From: Pseudoscleropodium purum
Taxonomy: Eukaryota > Streptophyta > Bryopsida > Hypnales > Brachytheciaceae
Direction: 5' to 3'
DNA length: 64,000 nt
Assembly: GCA_963969395.1 (NCBI GenBank)
Contig: OZ017796.1
Location: 31,486,243-31,550,242 of the forward strand
A program made the translations under genes and the position numbers. This document shows, piece by piece, positions 1 through 12,366 of this stretch (positions are counted from its first letter, which is position 1; each line of letters opens with the position of its first letter). The notes under the pieces are model-generated. The model ran no database searches and was not told where the DNA came from. It was given only the letters and a program-made list of their open reading frames with translations.

Positions 1-9
1 GTTCTAGAA

Positions 10-735
10 TGATGCTGAGCTCCGACGGAGCTGCTGCAATTGTAATTCTGTAGTTGTGTGTAGCGTGATCGAATTAATGATTTTCTCAATCGTGAACCTC
101 TCGTTGTTTTATATGTTTAGGTGTTGTGGTACAGAGTCTTTAATTGAGAAGACGTATACAGCCAGGCAGGATTTGGCACGCTTTCGGAGGAGTAAATTTC
201 GTTGCAGAGAATTGTGTTTGAGAATGATGTTTGAGCTCCGACGGATCTGCTATTGCAATTGAGGAGTTGTAGCCAGGCAATTTTACATGATGGAATCGAT
301 GTTTTCTCCAAGCTTGAACCGCTCGTTGCTGTGTATTTTCAGATTTTGCAGAACAGAGTCTATGGATTGATAAGAAGTATTTGAATTTGGCACGCTTTTG
401 TAGGAGTATGTGCGCGCTGCACTTTCGTTTCTATAGTTCTTAAAGGTATTGGAGAGAAGAATTGTGTACTTGAATGCTGTTTATTACCGCAAGTTGGGCT
501 GCGATGGAGCTAGCTGTAGCAATTGAGTACTTGTATGTAGCCATTGGTTGTGTGACAGTGAGAATTCATCTATGATCGAATTGATGTGCAAACCGTTTGT
601 TGTCGTGTGTTTACAGGTCTTGTGGAATAGAGTCTTGTGATTGCGGAGACGTTTTCGCCGGGCAGGATTTGGCTGTGGTGGTTTACGGTTCAACAGTCAT
701 GAAGTGGAGAAGACGATGCTGAGCTCTTGAGTTTC
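10..735. repeat. Three diverged tandem copies of a ~230-bp segment
   Basis: Three units begin near 10, 225 and 470, and a partial fourth begins near 712. Each carries in order a GAGCTCCGACGG-like start, a GCAATTG motif, TGATCGAATTGATG-like sequence, a T-rich stretch ending in TTTAGG, TTCAG or TACAGG, then ACAGAGTCT and GGATTTGGCACGC. Units differ by substitutions and small indels. The array lies just upstream of the gene at 940, so it may be its duplicated leader or promoter. The pyrimidine-AG motif in every unit would fit a repeated splice acceptor, which is inference. Confidence 0.6.
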
Positions 736-939
736 AATTTAGGCCGCGCTCGCGCTCTTCGTCGTGTCCTGTGAATCGTAACTCTTTCCCCGACGCTGAA
801 ATTGCTTCCACTTCACCGCGATTGCAATTGTCGTTACTCGGAGCCGGCCAAATTTCAAGAATCAGAAGAGGAGGAATTTTTAATAATTTGTTTTCCATTG
901 GCGTTGCGAGTGTATTCTGCGAATCTTCTTCGAGCGACA

Positions 940-1392
940 ATGAACTCATACGGAAAATCTCCGGGAAGACGCTCTCCGTTCAGAAACATTTCCAACGCAA
1001 TCAGCAGGCACACCTCAGACGCCGACAGAGCAGAGGGGATTAATTTGATCCCCTTCTCTCCGCTAGGTAAGCACTACTCCGACACAGAAGACTTCGACGA
1101 GCTTTACATTGCGCCTCGCGATTATGGTCGCCGGCAGGCCTATTTGCGCACCTACACCTTCACAAGAGCATCGCCGAAGGCACCTATGCCGCCCGAGAAG
1201 GTGAAGAAGTCTCTGACGCGCTTGAAGGCCGCGGCGTGGGCCGTCGTGGCATGCAAGTATCGCCTCCCGCTTCGAGCTCGCATCATGAAGGAGAGGATGA
1301 TCATCAAGACTTCGCAGTATCTCAGCAGCGGTGTGAATTACTTGCGTCCGTCTTGTATGCAGATGCCGAAATGTTTGATGGCTGGAGGATGA
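940..1392 (+). CDS. Unrecognised short basic plant protein, 150 aa
   Basis: I do not recognise the family. The frame is open from 802, but I choose the ATG at 940 (start MNSYGKSPGRRSPF) because the protein becomes Ser/Arg-rich and plant-like there, while the upstream part reads as translated leader. Visible parts: a Ser/Arg-rich N-terminus (1-30), an acidic patch SDTEDFDEL near 47-55, a basic segment YLRTYTFTR near 66-74, and a Lys/Arg-rich predicted helix with VKKSLTRLKAAAWAV. There is no clear signal peptide or membrane span. Base composition is GC-richer than the surroundings, as expected of a real exon in this AT-rich DNA. The frame has no internal stop, so it is one of only two apparently intact genes in the window. 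An intron cannot be excluded. Confidence 0.6.
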   Translation: MNSYGKSPGRRSPFRNISNAISRHTSDADRAEGINLIPFSPLGKHYSDTEDFDELYIAPRDYGRRQAYLRTYTFTRASPKAPMPPEKVKKSLTRLKAAAWAVVACKYRLPLRARIMKERMIIKTSQYLSSGVNYLRPSCMQMPKCLMAGG

Positions 1393-1733
1393 GCTGCCAA
1401 TCCTTTTTCAAACAACGGCTAAGGGCGTCTCCATGGCCATCTCCGGTTCGTTGAGCTGAATTTTCAAGCGAAAGTGGATCATCGTCATCAACACACTTAC
1501 TGCAATTTCTCATTGAAGGGTGTTTTTCGCTCCCATCTTCATGTGCAGACTTTCGTGCTGCGATTTCTCATTGAAGCGGTGCTCTTCGCTTCTTTTCTCC
1601 TGCAGGGATCGTTTTAAGAGGAGACCTCAAGTTCTTGACGTGGAATCATGTTCTGTTTTTTTCGCGATAGCTTCAGTAGTGCTTGTACATTAAGGATGGA
1701 GGTCAGCACTGACATTTGCGTGCTGGAGCTTCA

Positions 1734-2176
1734 ATTAGTTCTTCAAGTCAGGCATCAGCTTAGTATCACCGTAATACTATTTCAACGGTGGTAAAGGTAA
1801 CTGCCTCACGGATTGTGCTACCAGTAGCACCAAGTAATATAAGTTGAGTTTTTTTGTAACATGGTTGCTTTGAGTTTTTGTTTTTGTTTTTTGTTTTTGG
1901 AAACATGTAGACTGGCATTTGGTGCTTTGACTCTTGATAACTACCAGTGTTCATGGGAGTTTTGTTTAATTGCATAACTCGAAATTAGTTCTTCAAGCTA
2001 GGCAAAAGGTCACCACCATCATGCTATTTCAGTGGTAATGTTTGCCTTTCAGATTTTGCCATGAGTAGCACCAACTAAAATATGTTTCAATTTTTGCACT
2101 TGGTTGCATGAACTCATATGTAACTGTAGTGAGCTTTTGTAACTACCAGTACTCATGGTGGTGTTTTGTTGCATTC
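1734..2176. repeat. Diverged tandem duplication, ~200-250 bp unit
   Basis: The segment starting TTAGTTCTTCAAG at 1735 recurs at 1986. Both continue with a TATTTCA(A/G) tract, AGTAGCACCAA, a T-rich stretch, a TGGTTGC motif, and AACTACCAGT followed by TTCATGGGAG or CTCATGGTGG. It follows the gene ending at 1392 and is probably 3' untranslated or intergenic. The stretch from 2177 to 2782 shows nothing I can name; its short ORFs look random. Confidence 0.55.
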
Positions 2177-2782
2177 CTTGTCCTTGTGGCACAACAGGCC
2201 TGTGTTACAATTATCCCCCCAAAGAGACAAGATTGCATGACAAGCAGATGCAACAGAGATTTGAAGTATTATACAGCATTCAAGCATTTGTGTATTTTTT
2301 TGTTCACCTTGTTTTGCAGCTGAACAGAAATAAATCCAAAACAGGGAGCATGACTGCAATGCAGTACAGTCATTCTTCTTCTTGTCAGGGTTTTCAATAC
2401 TGGTGTACAATATCAGGTGAAGGGTACGATCCAGTAAGACAGATATCAATTCACTCATAGATTGCACTAAAGACACTCATGTCCTTTTGCACAAGCACTC
2501 ATAACCAAGCAGCAGCAAATGAGGTAGGAACTAAGGAACCTTTTAACTTACACACTGCTACAGACTATAGTGTCTAGTGTTAATAAGTGATACCTTATTA
2601 ATGGATATAGTATGCAAAAGTGACTGGTAGGTGCCGGAAAACCAATAATTTCAAGATGAGATGTAGGTGCACATTCTCATAATCTATATGTACAGTTGTA
2701 CACCTATGCAAGGTTTTTAAGGTTTGGGAACTAGGATGTTACAAGATTTGGGATTCTTTAAAAATATCAATTTTTGACATCT

Positions 2783-3055
2783 AAGGTAGGTACACCCAAA
2801 TGTGCTACTAATCTTAAACCTCCATCTACACTATGTGTACATCTAAAAAGTCAATTTTGTACCTATATAGAAGAAACACTTTTAGAACCAAACTTTGTTC
2901 TTTAATAACTTTTGCATATAGTATCCAAATGCCATGTTCTCTAGTGTGTTGGAACCTCCTTGCACTTGCCAACAAGAATATATGAAAATCTGACCATTCT
3001 AATAATGGCAAATATACTTAGTAGCAAAAAGTGGTGGTTTTAGGAATATCAACCT
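2783..3055 (+). mobile_element. Short MITE-like repeat, GGTAGGTAC family, copy a
   Basis: It starts AAGGTAGGTACACCC and ends with a degraded ATCAACCTTA, an imperfect terminal inverted repeat. The same ~270-bp sequence recurs at 42557, 59478 (inverted), 61850 and 62675 (inverted). Shared internal marks are GAACCAAACTTTGTT, AACTTTTGCATA and TGGAACCTCCTT. It has no coding capacity. I could not define a target duplication, so the superfamily is unassigned. Confidence 0.65.
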
Positions 3056-4788
3056 TACAATAATTTTTTGCCGAATGAATACTAATTATGGAGTTGTATT
3101 TTCTCATCTAAAATCTTGTCACCCAAAAGTTCATTTAAGCACTAGTAGTTGATCCTTTAAGAAATTTTGGAGCAAATTGTAAGTAATATGAGGTGGGATA
3201 AATTTTTTCCATGTAGGAAGATAGCAAATATGAAGATTGCAAATTTTTCAAAATTTTATTCTTGAAACTGAAATTATTGTGTATTTGGGGAGCCAAACAA
3301 TACTCTTTACTAATAGCCAATGTCTAAAGTCTTCCAATTCCGATCAATCAAGAATTACTTTCCCATTTGCTATTTCCTATTTTCTTACTCACTACTTTGG
3401 GACTTGTGTCATAACCTTATTAGTCCCAACCTTGAAATGGACCAAACAAACATGTTCCAAATTGTAGTTAGAATTCTACTTTAGCCTTGTTTGGAAATAT
3501 TGTAGTCTACAAGTTAAGTATTTGGACGTTGTTGACAATTGGTGCCTTGACCTTAGTCTAAAAAAAAGAGTTTTATTGCTCAATTTAATGGGATGCAATG
3601 GCTAGGACAACCTTACCATCACTAAAACCAATGCACTATATTTCATCTCATGACAACAATTATTAATAAGTGCTAAATCTTTTAATATCTAAATCTATTA
3701 TGATTTTTTTATAAATATTTTGCTTATACCTTTTCATAAATGCATTATTTACCTTGATTCCTCCTAATTGGTCATAAAAGTAGATTATTTTTAAAATATT
3801 CAAACTTATGTCATTTTGGATAAATGAGAAGTTATTTGGACAAAACATCACCTTGACACATTGTCTTCATCATTTAGAATATAGACTTTGGGGTGATGTT
3901 TTGTCCAATAACTTCTAAGCTTAGAAATGGTCCACATTAATCTAATAAGAACACTAAGGACTTAAAGTGTCTAATGGATGATTTTCAGGGTTCAATGACT
4001 AACTAAAGAAACTAATTGAGTTATTCATCGGACAATTGTGTATGTCCAATGAATCACTTCAGACATAAAATACCTTATTTCAATAGTGTCCTATGAATGA
4101 GGAAAACTATAGAAACCAAAAAAACAACCACTCTTAAGATATGTTTGCACTTAATGTTAGGGATGATGTTTGGAATGTGATTCCGGTCCTGAAGTAGCTC
4201 TAAACCCTTTCCTAAGATCCTCAGTAACAACGGCCCATCTGAGGTCGTCTAGTAAAGAGATCAATTTTTTCACCTACCTTCCTTGGTCGGATAAGCCTTG
4301 TTGTTTTATACTTCCCCCACGAATGTACTCAATTTTTTTTTTTTTAATTCAGTTGTCTTTGCTTGCTCCTCAGTGTAAAGCAGCCCTGAGAGTGCTGTTG
4401 CTGCTGCTGCTGCTAGCTTACCTCTTGGTGCGTGGAATGATGAGTCAAACCCCATGTGTTTGTACAGGACAGGACCACCCCATATGGGTTGGGTCCTGAA
4501 GAAGGAGCCAAATCCAAGGTACAATGAATTGAGAGCTGCCAGAAATTGTTGAACTAAGCTTACCTTATACCATTCTTATCATTCAGCCCTTTGGATCATG
4601 TGTAGGAACTTGTTTGTAGCAATTGAATTATGCGTACAGACTGTATCTGATATGAGGTGCACTGAATGTTGGAGGAGAAATTGCAAGCCTTAACTTAGAT
4701 CATTGTTAGCGGGAGGAATTGGGGGAAAAAACATTGGTTGCAATTTGAAAACATCTGAAGAAAAGAAAACAGTGAAAAAATCTTTACA
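3056..4788. other. AT-rich intergenic stretch with one fold-back
   Basis: No gene is supported. The ORFs here are short and of random composition. Near 4400 there is a short GCT microsatellite (GCTGTTGCTGCTGCTGCTGCT-like). The fold-back at 3827-3916 is listed separately. Confidence 0.5.
3827..3916. repeat. Fold-back: 26/25-nt inverted arms with 39-nt spacer
   Basis: The arm at 3827-3852 ends GACAAAACATCACC. The arm at 3892-3916 begins GGTGATGTTTTGTC. They are reverse complements apart from one extra base. A transcript would form a stable hairpin. It may be the core of a decayed inverted-repeat element or a small-RNA precursor; nothing decides between them. Confidence 0.55.
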
Positions 4789-5722
4789 TTTAACCCCTAA
4801 ATTCCCATTGTCCCCTCAGGGGACAAATCAGATTTTGGGCAGGTTCCTGTGATCTCAATTTTTGGTGAATTGTTTTGAAACTTTCCCGTAAGATAGAAAA
4901 CCTGATTATCTACGTGGGGATATAATTTTTATTTCAATTGGTGCTTGGGAGCAAAAGTTATACCACAAAAAGCTTGAAACTGAACTCTACAGGCAATACA
5001 AATAAAATTGCAAAAAATTTAAATAAATTTAAAAAAAAAATTCTTCTGAAATTTTTTCTTTTTGTCTACATGTGAAGCTTTGATTCATTCTATTTGGACT
5101 AATAATGAGAAAGTTAAAGACAATTTTGTTTTTCAGGCAATTTTAGCATCTTCTTGAAAAAATAACTTATAGGGTTCATTTCTGAATGCAATTTTCACAA
5201 CTTTTCACAATTTTTTTTTGAGAATGTTGTATTCTTTTGCTAAAACAATCTCACCATTGGGATTATTGTCTTTCAATCCCATCTTGGAGTTATTAACAAT
5301 TTAGTTTTTCTTCCAATCTTGGACCTACTTCTACTTAACATTTTTTTAAAGAATGAAAATTAAGTGTGTTTTTTTTTAATTTTTTTTCCTAGACTTTCAA
5401 CTCAATTCTTCAACTTAAAATTTTTTTAATTCAAAGTTTTTAGTGCAAAAAAATTTCACAATTGACGGTCAAAGTCATTTGAAATTGCAAGCCAGTGTTC
5501 AAAAAAACTTTCTTTTTCAACTTTGAATGCTAATATCTTCCAATCTATACGATCAAACTTCATGAAAATTTTACCATGTGAGCTAAGACAAATAAAGTAC
5601 AAGATCCGAGGGTTAGATTCTAAAAAAATGATTATTTTTTGTATTTTTGGATGAACGCAGCAAAAATGGCAGTTTTGAGTGTTTTTTGACAGAAAAATGG
5701 CCTTGGGAATTTAGGGGTTAAA
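4789..5722 (+). mobile_element. AT-rich TIR element, AACCCCTAAA family, copy 1
   Basis: It begins TTTAACCCCTAAATTCCCA and ends with the exact reverse complement of those 19 bases, so the inverted repeat is perfect. Just inside the left end is CCCATTGTCCCCTCAGGGGAC. Near the right end is ATGGCAGTTTTGAGTG, which recurs in other copies. No ORF is present. A TTA/TAA or TA target site would fit, but the duplication is too short to prove. Confidence 0.75.
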
Positions 5723-6242
5723 AAAAATTTAGAACCTGAATTTGGTGATTGGAAAAGAACAGTTCAACATGGGAATAAAAGGAAAAATAGCTGGTAAAAC
5801 TCAAAAAATCCTGAATGTTGTGAGTGCTGAAGGAGCATGGTATTAACCTAAATATTTGGGGGGCTTGGTTCTATCCAATACTGTGCTGCCATGCCTTGAG
5901 CACATGTACACTGCCTTGGTAGGCTGGCATACTCAAGCTCTGTCCCTTCTGCGGACCCAAAGCAGATCCAAAATGGACTTTGTCAAGCAGTATGCAAATA
6001 TAAACACTCAACCTGTGTTGAACATGTCTTTGGTCCCCGTCTGTTGCAAAGACTGAGTGGCATTTTTCATATCACAGAAATCTATGTAAATTAAATTTAT
6101 GAAACTCAAATGGCCAAGCAAATGAAGAAATTGTGTTCTTGATCTCCTCATCACCCTGAAATTGTAATTGTCATGGCCCTCAGTCAGTTGCAAGAGACTT
6201 CTAGACAAAGTTTCAATGGAGCTCGGGAAGTATCTTAATTCT

Positions 6243-6811
6243 TAACCCCTAAAGGACTGAGGCACATTTTGGACAGAAGTTGTCAAAAACTGGCAATTTT
6301 TAGGGCAACATGAAAAAAAATGAAAAAAAAGTTTTTTTTTTCAAAATTCAATTGTATGAATTTGTAGTAGACTTATCTTAAAATGTGTGGAAAATTTTTC
6401 AGAAACTTCAACTACAAAGATTGAAAGATTATAACATTTGAAGTTAGGACAAAATTTTTTTTCCGACCTTGCCTGACTAGGCTAGTAGGCTTTAACTCCT
6501 CCTAAAGTGAGATTTTTACATTGCACATGGTTATTTTTTTGAACATTTGCATCTTGTATCATATAAGTTACATACTTTCTAAATTTCAAAAATTATTAGA
6601 GGAGTTTTGCACATGTTGCCTAAGTTGCCTCCAAAGTTTAGGGCAACATAACTTCTAATCTAGGCACCTGGTCAGGAAAAAATTATATTCACACCAAGGG
6701 AGTATATGTTCACATCTTGTGTCACAAATTTAAGAACATACATTGAAAAATGACTTCATATGCACCTATCTAAGATTGCTTGCATACGTCATTTGGCCCT
6801 TTAGGGGTTTA
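6243..6811 (+). mobile_element. AT-rich TIR element, AACCCCTAAA family, copy 2
   Basis: The left end TAACCCCTAAAGGACTGAG pairs with the right end GGCCCTTTAGGGGTTTA. At ~570 bp it is shorter than copy 1. It contains poly-A/T and a block (GATACAAG-like, TTGCCTAAGTTGCC) that also appears inside copy 5 at 52820-53400. No coding potential. Confidence 0.65.
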
Positions 6812-7043
6812 GGGCCTCTTTACACCTGTAATCAAGAGCTTGTTTGGATAATTCTCTTGGTTCCGATTCTTGTAACATTGTTGACTAGTCTAAACCATCC
6901 CCTTTTGGAGATTGGGATGATCCATTCCTAGATCTCAGGAAGTGAATTTAGTTTAATTTAGAAAGGGACATTGGTTAGATGTGAAGTTGCAATGCTAGTG
7001 TCATTGAATGTTGGGGGGAGCAATAGGAAACCTTCACAATTGG

Positions 7044-7981
7044 TTAACCCCTAAAGAAAGGTCAAAACTACATTTTTTGGCAACATAGCAATTTTAGGCA
7101 ACTCACTATGAATGTATTTTTTATTTATTTTTTGGTGAAATTTTCACACAATATGTGCCAAAGGAGTAGCTATAAGATCCAACAATTTTCATAACTTTCG
7201 ACAAACATGGTTCAAAAGTTATTGTATGATATGTCATTTTCAATGCTCAGCGAGCAACCCAAAAATTTCTTAAAAATCACTTTTTTCAAAAATAAAAATT
7301 TGAAATTGGTTTTCTAGATCTATGTATATGTGGAGAGCTTTTAATCATCTCATATTGATTTATGCGATGAAAGTTACGAGGTGTTCTAGTTTGCAAGTAG
7401 TTATGGATTTCCTACTTGAAAATAATCTTTGGAGTCCTTTATTTAACTCAATTTTCAATATTTCTTGGAAAAATATAAACATGTGATGTAGATTGTTAAT
7501 TACTAGATTATTACCTTTGGGATTGGAAAATTTTCAATTTTATAATTAAATTCTTAATAATTTAGTGTTTTAAATCACTTTGTATTTCTTTCTATTTACT
7601 ATTTTTTTCCTATATCTTGTGCAATTCCAAATGATCTAAAATTTTTCGAGCATGTAGCCAGCTTGCATAGAAGAATGAATCCAAAGAAGAACCACCATTT
7701 TGGACATTTTTTCATACAAATGTGACCTTGTAAAGTGCAACTGCTTGTATTTTCATAGGGCCAAAAAAAAGGGTTTTGTCACTTCAAACATTAATATCTT
7801 GCAATCTACATGGTGGAAAATTCTGAATTTTTTTTACATCTTTTTAGACTATTATACTGCAGGATCCTATGGTTAAATGTGTTAAAAAAATGTTTTTCAT
7901 CTAAAATTTGGTGCTTGTATCAAAAATGGCAGTTTTGGAGTGTTTTTGGTGAAAACAAAGTCTCTGACCTTTAGGGTTTTA
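7044..7981 (+). mobile_element. AT-rich TIR element, AACCCCTAAA family, copy 3
   Basis: The left end is TTAACCCCTAAAGAAAGG and the right end is GACCTTTAGGGTTTTA. It contains ATGGCAGTTTTGGAGTG near the right end. The left part (GCAACATAGCAATTTTAGG) recurs at 63640. Copy 4 at 9121-10277 is the same element inverted. Confidence 0.65.
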
Positions 7982-9120
7982 TAATGTTATGCTTAGTCAA
8001 GAATTATGACTAAGAACTAGTATTGTGTCATTAATTGGTCACTTCCAATAATATAAAGTGAACTTAGATTGGCCCCTTAGGGGATGCTTTTTTCTAAATG
8101 AAATTAAAAAAGAAATGAATTTGATAATTTACTCTTCTCTTTTATTCATCTTTTTTCCCCTCTTTTTTTTCTACTCACCTCCTAGTAAAATTTCAACAAT
8201 TAAGATGCCAAGGCACAGAGGAAAAAACTTGTAACCAAGAAGAATACAAAATTTATTCTTAAGGATTTAGTAAAAAGTATATAGGGGAAAATACTATATG
8301 AATGATCATTCCATTATTTTAGTATGTTTTTACTATGGTTAACTAGTGTTTGCAATGTCACTAGTATTTGTAATGTCCACGCTCCATTGATCAGATTCCC
8401 CTTCAAAATCCAATTTACACTGTTGACACTAGATCTTAGCAATAAAAAAATAAGACAGAAAAAAGTGCTATTCATTTATTATAATAAATACTATGCTTCC
8501 AACAAAATTTTATTTATTGTAGTAAAGCTACAATTACTGCAACAGAAGTGCATTTGCCACATTAAATTCAACATTAAAAGTGATATTATAATAGTAAACA
8601 ATATTCTTGCAAAAAAAATTGAATTCACAACAATAAAATAATAGTAAAAGAACATATATTTGTAGTAAACATCATGAAAGATTGACAAAAATAGACTAAC
8701 CAAATTTGATGGAATGGCTTGCTAGCTTAGTCACCCTCACAATATGTTGAGAGAACCTCTTGAGGCCATTAGTAGGAATTTGAGGGCTAAAGAAGCCTAT
8801 TTTAGGCCTGTTTCCTTCATTATTCCCTATGTAGTGGAAGAATGGTTGGCTATTAAAAAGAATTCTTCAAAAATTAAGATTAAAATTCTGAAAATGCAAA
8901 AAATGTTGATTTTTTTTATTGAAAAATTACGTGGTAGGCTCTTGGCTATATAGGATTGATGTAGTATCATTGCATCAGTACAATTTGCTTATTTCCATTG
9001 CATGATAACCTTGCGGTCTTCTTGACCCCTCAAATTTCATTTAATGTTGTCTCACTTGTTTTGTGTACCTATCTCTTGAACACATAGTCATTTATAGGTG
9101 AGACTACATGTGACAATTCC
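7982..9120. other. AT-rich intergenic stretch
   Basis: No supported gene. The plus frame at 8744-8953 (69 aa) reads partly protein-like (REPLEAISRNLRAKEAY) and could be a remnant of a retroelement or exon, but it has no partner. Poly-T and poly-A runs are frequent. Confidence 0.4.
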
Positions 9121-10277
9121 TTTAATCCCTAAAGTTCTTTAACTACAGTTTTGCCAAAAACACTCCAAAACTGCCATTTCTTATACAAATTTCAAAATTA
9201 ATAAAAAAAAACATTTTTGGACACACGTAACCATAGGATCTTGTAGTACATTGGTTTGAAAAGATGTGAAAATTTCAGAAACTTCTAGCGAGTAGATTGC
9301 AAGATATTAGCATTTGAAGTGACAAAAATCATTCTTTTGTCCCTCCAAAAAATTGGATAGGTGAACTTCACAAGGTCACATTTGTATGAAAAAATGTTCA
9401 AAATGATTGCAACTCTTTAAATTCATTCTTTAAGGCATGTTAGCTACATTCTTGAAATTTTTTTAGATCATTTGAAGTTGCAAAACATATAGGAAAAAAA
9501 CAATAAGTAGAAAGATGTAGAGAATGGTTCAAAATACTATATTATTAATAATTTATTTATGGAATTGAAAAATGCCAATTCCAATGGTTGTAATGTTGTA
9601 GTAAATAATCTTCACCTAATTTTTTTATTTTTTTCCAAAAATATTAAAAAATGAGTCCAATAAAGGACTTCAAAGGTTATTTTGGGGTAGAAAATCCATA
9701 ACTATTCGCAAACTAAAACACCTCATTAACTTTTGACTCATTGATCAAAATGGAATGATTCAAAGCTTTTCATGTATATATAAATCTAAAAAATTAATTT
9801 CAAATTTGGATATTTGAAAAAAATGATTTTTTTAGATTTGCCCGGACTACCTAAGTTGAGAAACAAACTACATATTAGGCCATAACTTTTGACTTGTATT
9901 TCCAAATGTCCTGAAATTTAGTGCACATGAAAGATATTCCTTGTCTACACCTTTTATCAAAATTTGGGCCAAACATATAGAAATCTCTAGTCACATACAC
10001 TTGCCCAAAATTTCTATATTACTAAAAAACGTCGTTTGGTCCTTTACAGGGTTGACAGGATGGTCAGACATCCGAGACGTCCGGACGCGGACGTTGTGTC
10101 CGCAGCGTCCGCTTTGACTGCCCTACCCAAACCGCCCCGCCCGGCCCCGCCCGGCCGCCTTCCGACGGCGGGAGGGACGCTGCGTCCGCTAGCGTCCGTG
10201 AGGACGAACGTCCGGGTTACGGACGCTATTTTGGGGCGGACGTACTGATTTGTCAACCCTGGTCCTTTAGGGGTTAA
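9121..10277 (-). mobile_element. AT-rich TIR element, AACCCCTAAA family, copy 4, inverted and interrupted
   Basis: The left end TTTAATCCCTAAAGTTC and the right end GGTCCTTTAGGGGTTAA form the inverted repeat. The inner sequence matches copy 3 in reverse, for example AAAACTGCCATTTC just inside the left end. A 215-bp hAT derivative (10047-10261) has inserted a few bases from the right end, so this AT-rich family predates that insertion. Confidence 0.7.
10047..10261 (-). mobile_element. hAT non-autonomous element 1 (215 bp), intact ends and TSD
   Basis: It starts CAGGGTTGACA and ends TGTCAACCCTG. The flanking 8 bases GTCCTTTA are repeated exactly on both sides (10039-10046 and 10262-10269), the signature of a hAT insertion. 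The interior is very GC-rich with many CGTCCG/CGGACG hexamers. Its right end matches the transposase-side end of the 8.4-kb element at 21456 and its left end matches the kinase-side end at 29840. It is therefore a deletion-type derivative of that element, here in inverted orientation. Confidence 0.92.
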
Positions 10278-12366
10278 CAAGTGACAATTTAAATGTACTT
10301 GTGCACATGGCATTTAGTGGTAGGACATTTTAAAAATTCCCAAACCCAACTCAAATCCAAACCATACACACACAATTTGTAATTGCAAATTGCAACTTCA
10401 AATGCAATTAATATGGGATGTATTGCTGTATCCCTATCTTTATTTTGTAATCTATATTTGTTATGTATTATTTATCTGTATATGTCTTCTATATCCATAT
10501 GTGTATCTATATTCCAAAGCAACGGCCATTGATTTTTGGCAAATCAATGGTGTGGGATTTTTCGCAAATAAACGGCATTAGTGGTATTTTTGTTTATTTA
10601 TTTTTGGCAAATCAAACGGCTAGGGATTTTTAGTGTGTGTGTTTGGTAGGGGCGTTCACATCTTTTTAGGAGATAATCTCACTTCAAAATCATGGTGATC
10701 ATGAAACCTTATCCATTTTAGGACATCTAGGATTCTATGCCAATTTATCATCCATTTTGAGCCTTAGTCACTTTTCATTAATCAAGGCTAATGTAAGATG
10801 ACCTTGAACCAACCCCTTCTTCTCCTCCAATCAAAATGTTCAAAATGCTTTGGCCACAATCCTTGGTCACTAATGTAAAGAGGTCTAAAGTGTCTCCAAG
10901 TCTAAATGATAAGCAATATGTTTTGGAGTAAGTTTTTGGGTGATGTTTCATCTAGATAACTTTTCTAGCTATCATCTAAAGTAATGATTGAATCTTAAAA
11001 AATGAAACCTTATTATGTAATCATTCTAACAAAATTGAAGTAATTAATGTGTTTGTACAAAGACATGAAAAAGAAAATGTGCCAAAATCTTTAAGACAAA
11101 TTTGGGAAAATAAAAGGATTTATGTAATCAATAGTGCAAAGTGTTGAAATTATACACACCACAATGGCATGTTAGGAGAGAAAAGGTTGACATTAAGGTA
11201 GATGGTGACAACTTTTAGTAATCCTAATTCTTTGACCAAGGTTCCAATTATTATTGTACATCTTAGAATGCCACTTTGGAAATACTATTGTAGCACATTA
11301 GGGCTACCTCAATTGATTTAAAATAAAATTGAAAATATTGAAAATAATACAACCCCTAGCTTGTTTACAATAACAAGATATTATATTTTTTCCTCTAACC
11401 AAGATAAACATGCTTTTTTAATTGATCGAAAAATAATTGTGTGTATTCTTCAATATTTTCTTTTACTACAAAAAAGATGGGGGAAGTTTGATGAACCTAA
11501 GTTTGCGAAACAATCATAGCAACAACAACATTCTGATTTGCAAAATGCAATCCTATCATAATATTACTATAATGCTATAAATAGATTTAGAACTCATGAT
11601 TACCAAATTAACATTACCTTTGTCCCAAAATGATTGTCCACTTTAAATATTATATTTTTTTAAGATTGTTTGAGTAGGTCATATGGAGTCTAAGGCTTGT
11701 GGCTAATTTTATTTAGTTAGCAATGAACACATGCAATATTCTTCATTGATTCTAGTGATATAAAATTTGGAAACTTTCTTAATTATGTTTTTTACAATAT
11801 GATCAAAGAAGTTAGCTCAAAAAAATACCAACAAAATTGTAGACAATCATTTTGGGATAGAGGTTGTATGTAGCCTCTAGGTTGCTACTAGTCATAGAAC
11901 ACAGTCAATGCTTACACTTCTACCAAAAGAAATTTATTGTGAATAGTAGGACTCTCCACTTATCTAAAATATATTTGTGGGGTGTCCCCTCTGAGGGGAT
12001 AGTGAGAGATCACTACCCATTCATTTAATAAGTGAGTGAATGAATACACTCCATATCTATATTTTTCTATACATATGTATATATTTTTTGAATATGTTAG
12101 ATTCTTATTGATAAGGAATTAACAACCATATTTTGTATCCTATATGCCATGCCATATATGTATTTTATATAACGCCCATTTTCCATGTATCATTCCCATA
12201 TATATTCCATTTGTATCCCATATATGGTACCTGTATCAAAGTTTTCTTGGTTATGGTTTTTCGGGATGGGTGGCCAAATCAAGTGTTTTATTTATTTATT
12301 TAATTGTTTATGATTTGTGGGAGTGATTCATTGATTGATAAGATCTGTGTATGTCCATTTTCAAGG

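Noticed and set aside
2108..2476. Two overlapping ~100-codon ORFs on opposite strands
   Set aside because: Composition is Cys/Phe-rich and random, with no motif, in a likely untranslated or intergenic stretch.
4170..4499. 109-codon plus-strand ORF with a Leu run
   Set aside because: The Leu run comes from a GCT microsatellite; there is no domain and no homologous copy.
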